64,000 nucleotides of DNA from Sphingopyxis sp. MWB1 (GTDB taxonomy: Bacteria > Pseudomonadota > Alphaproteobacteria > Sphingomonadales > Sphingomonadaceae): contig NZ_JQFJ01000002.1 of NCBI RefSeq assembly GCF_000763945.1, forward strand, positions 2,221,501-2,285,500, read 5' to 3'. Each line of letters begins with the position of its first letter. Within the stretch, counting starts at the first letter, position 1. Of this stretch, positions 63,666 through 64,000 are shown piece after piece. Below the pieces are notes generated by a model that made no database searches, was not told the origin of the DNA, and saw only the letters and a program-made list of their open reading frames with translations. The position numbers and the translations under genes were made by a program.

Positions 63666-63685
63666 CCCCCGCTTTCGCGGGGGCT
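63664..63685. terminator. Hairpin between convergent genes
   Basis: AGCCCCCGC-TTTC-GCGGGGGCT, nine perfect pairs, starting at the stop of the hypothetical gene and ahead of the stop of the DUF885 gene. No T run, so probably a weak bidirectional terminator. Confidence 0.55.
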
Positions 63686-63694
63686 GCCTATCTC

Positions 63695-64000
63695 TTACAC
63701 CTTGGTCCGCGCCACATAGTCGGCGACATTTTGCGCCAGCACGTCGAGCGGCACATTGCCCCCTTCGACGACGACATTGTTGAAATCGCGCAGATCATAG
63801 GCATCGCCGAGCGCGGCCCTCGCCAGCCCGCGCTGGCGGACGATCTCGCTATGCCCGACCTTGTAGCCGCAGGCCTGCCCGGCCCAGCTGCAATAGCGAT
63901 CGACCTCGCTCGCAACTTCCAGCGGGTTGCTGCCATTCTCCTCGACAAAGAAGCGCACGCCCTCTTCGCGCGTCCAGCGTTTGGCGTGCAGCCCCGTATC
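63695..64000 (-). CDS. DUF885 family protein, C-terminal end only
   Basis: The frame is open to the window edge and codes for the last 101 residues. DTGLHAKRWTREEGVRFFVE, then SEVDRYCSWAGQACGYKVG, RGLARAALGDAYDLRDFNNVVVEGGNVPLDVLAQNV is the typical C-terminal end of DUF885 proteins, secreted dipeptidase-like or gluzincin-like enzymes. The start and signal peptide lie outside the window. Not a pseudogene on present evidence. Confidence 0.85.
   Translation of the reverse strand, partial: DTGLHAKRWTREEGVRFFVEENGSNPLEVASEVDRYCSWAGQACGYKVGHSEIVRQRGLARAALGDAYDLRDFNNVVVEGGNVPLDVLAQNVADYVARTKV

Overview
The window reads as a contiguous chromosomal segment of a GC-rich alphaproteobacterium of the Sphingomonadaceae, most likely Sphingopyxis or a close relative. 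This is inferred from an Atm1 exporter very close to Novosphingobium Atm1, the ChvG/ChvI - HprK - RapZ - EIIA-Man - HPr - PckA cluster, NDUFA12, a short ATP synthase epsilon subunit, a GTTC-N7-GTTC LexA box and dispersed palindromic repeats. There is no phage, insertion sequence, CRISPR array or rRNA. One tRNA gene (tRNA-Phe) is present.

Layout. 0.1-8.2 kb: small ORF, Atm1 exporter, XpaC/TelA pair, bile-acid-symporter-like carrier, MTA/SAH nucleosidase, PriA. 8.2-14.1 kb: PEP-mutase-like enzyme, Ada, two tandem DUF1203 paralogues that share an upstream motif, membrane serine protease, Imm5-like protein, dienelactone hydrolase. 14.2-19.3 kb: F1 ATP synthase operon atpHAGDC, with a terminator-like hairpin just before atpC. 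19.7-30.8 kb: CpaF ATPase without other Tad genes, lipoprotein-type methyltransferase, Aat (overlapping DUF2155 antisense), NDUFA12, DUF192, RecX, fatty acyl-AMP ligase, GGDEF-EAL protein, CHAP protein, DUF3297. 30.97-32.3 kb: small accessory island with a DUF3883 nuclease-like gene. 32.4-35.4 kb: RluE, a repeat-rich gap, TypA/BipA. 35.7-38.1 kb: cytochrome bd oxidase CydAB. 38.1-41.4 kb: patatin-like protein and metallo-beta-lactamase-fold hydrolase. 41.7-44.9 kb: DnaJ, DnaK. 45-47.9 kb: PCu(A)C copper chaperone, HEMVH-motif protein, RmuC behind a LexA box. 48.0-55.9 kb: tRNA-Phe, then an accessory locus with an Ig-like repeat protein and a pertactin-type autotransporter, both behind AT-rich promoters, an unrecognised gene and a META-domain lipoprotein. 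56-63.7 kb: TrmH, then the regulatory cluster HPr, EIIA-Man, RapZ, HprK, ChvG, ChvI and PckA, a conserved hypothetical and the C-terminal end of a DUF885 protein.

How the genes fit together. The right end is a nutrient and envelope signalling block. HprK can phosphorylate HPr, EIIA-Man takes phosphate from HPr, ChvGI is an envelope-stress two-component system, and PckA is a likely output with its own palindromic operator. The most unusual features are regulatory or architectural: mutually exclusive hairpins after pckA, a hairpin that covers the atpC ribosome site, a 214-base antisense overlap of aat with a DUF2155 gene, a duplicated promoter motif in front of paired DUF1203 genes, a duplicated rluE start region, and a shared TTAACCAT motif in the promoters of two surface or repeat proteins. 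No complete, clearly new defence or mobile system is visible. The DUF3883 mini-island and the Ig-repeat/autotransporter locus are the best candidates for undescribed function.
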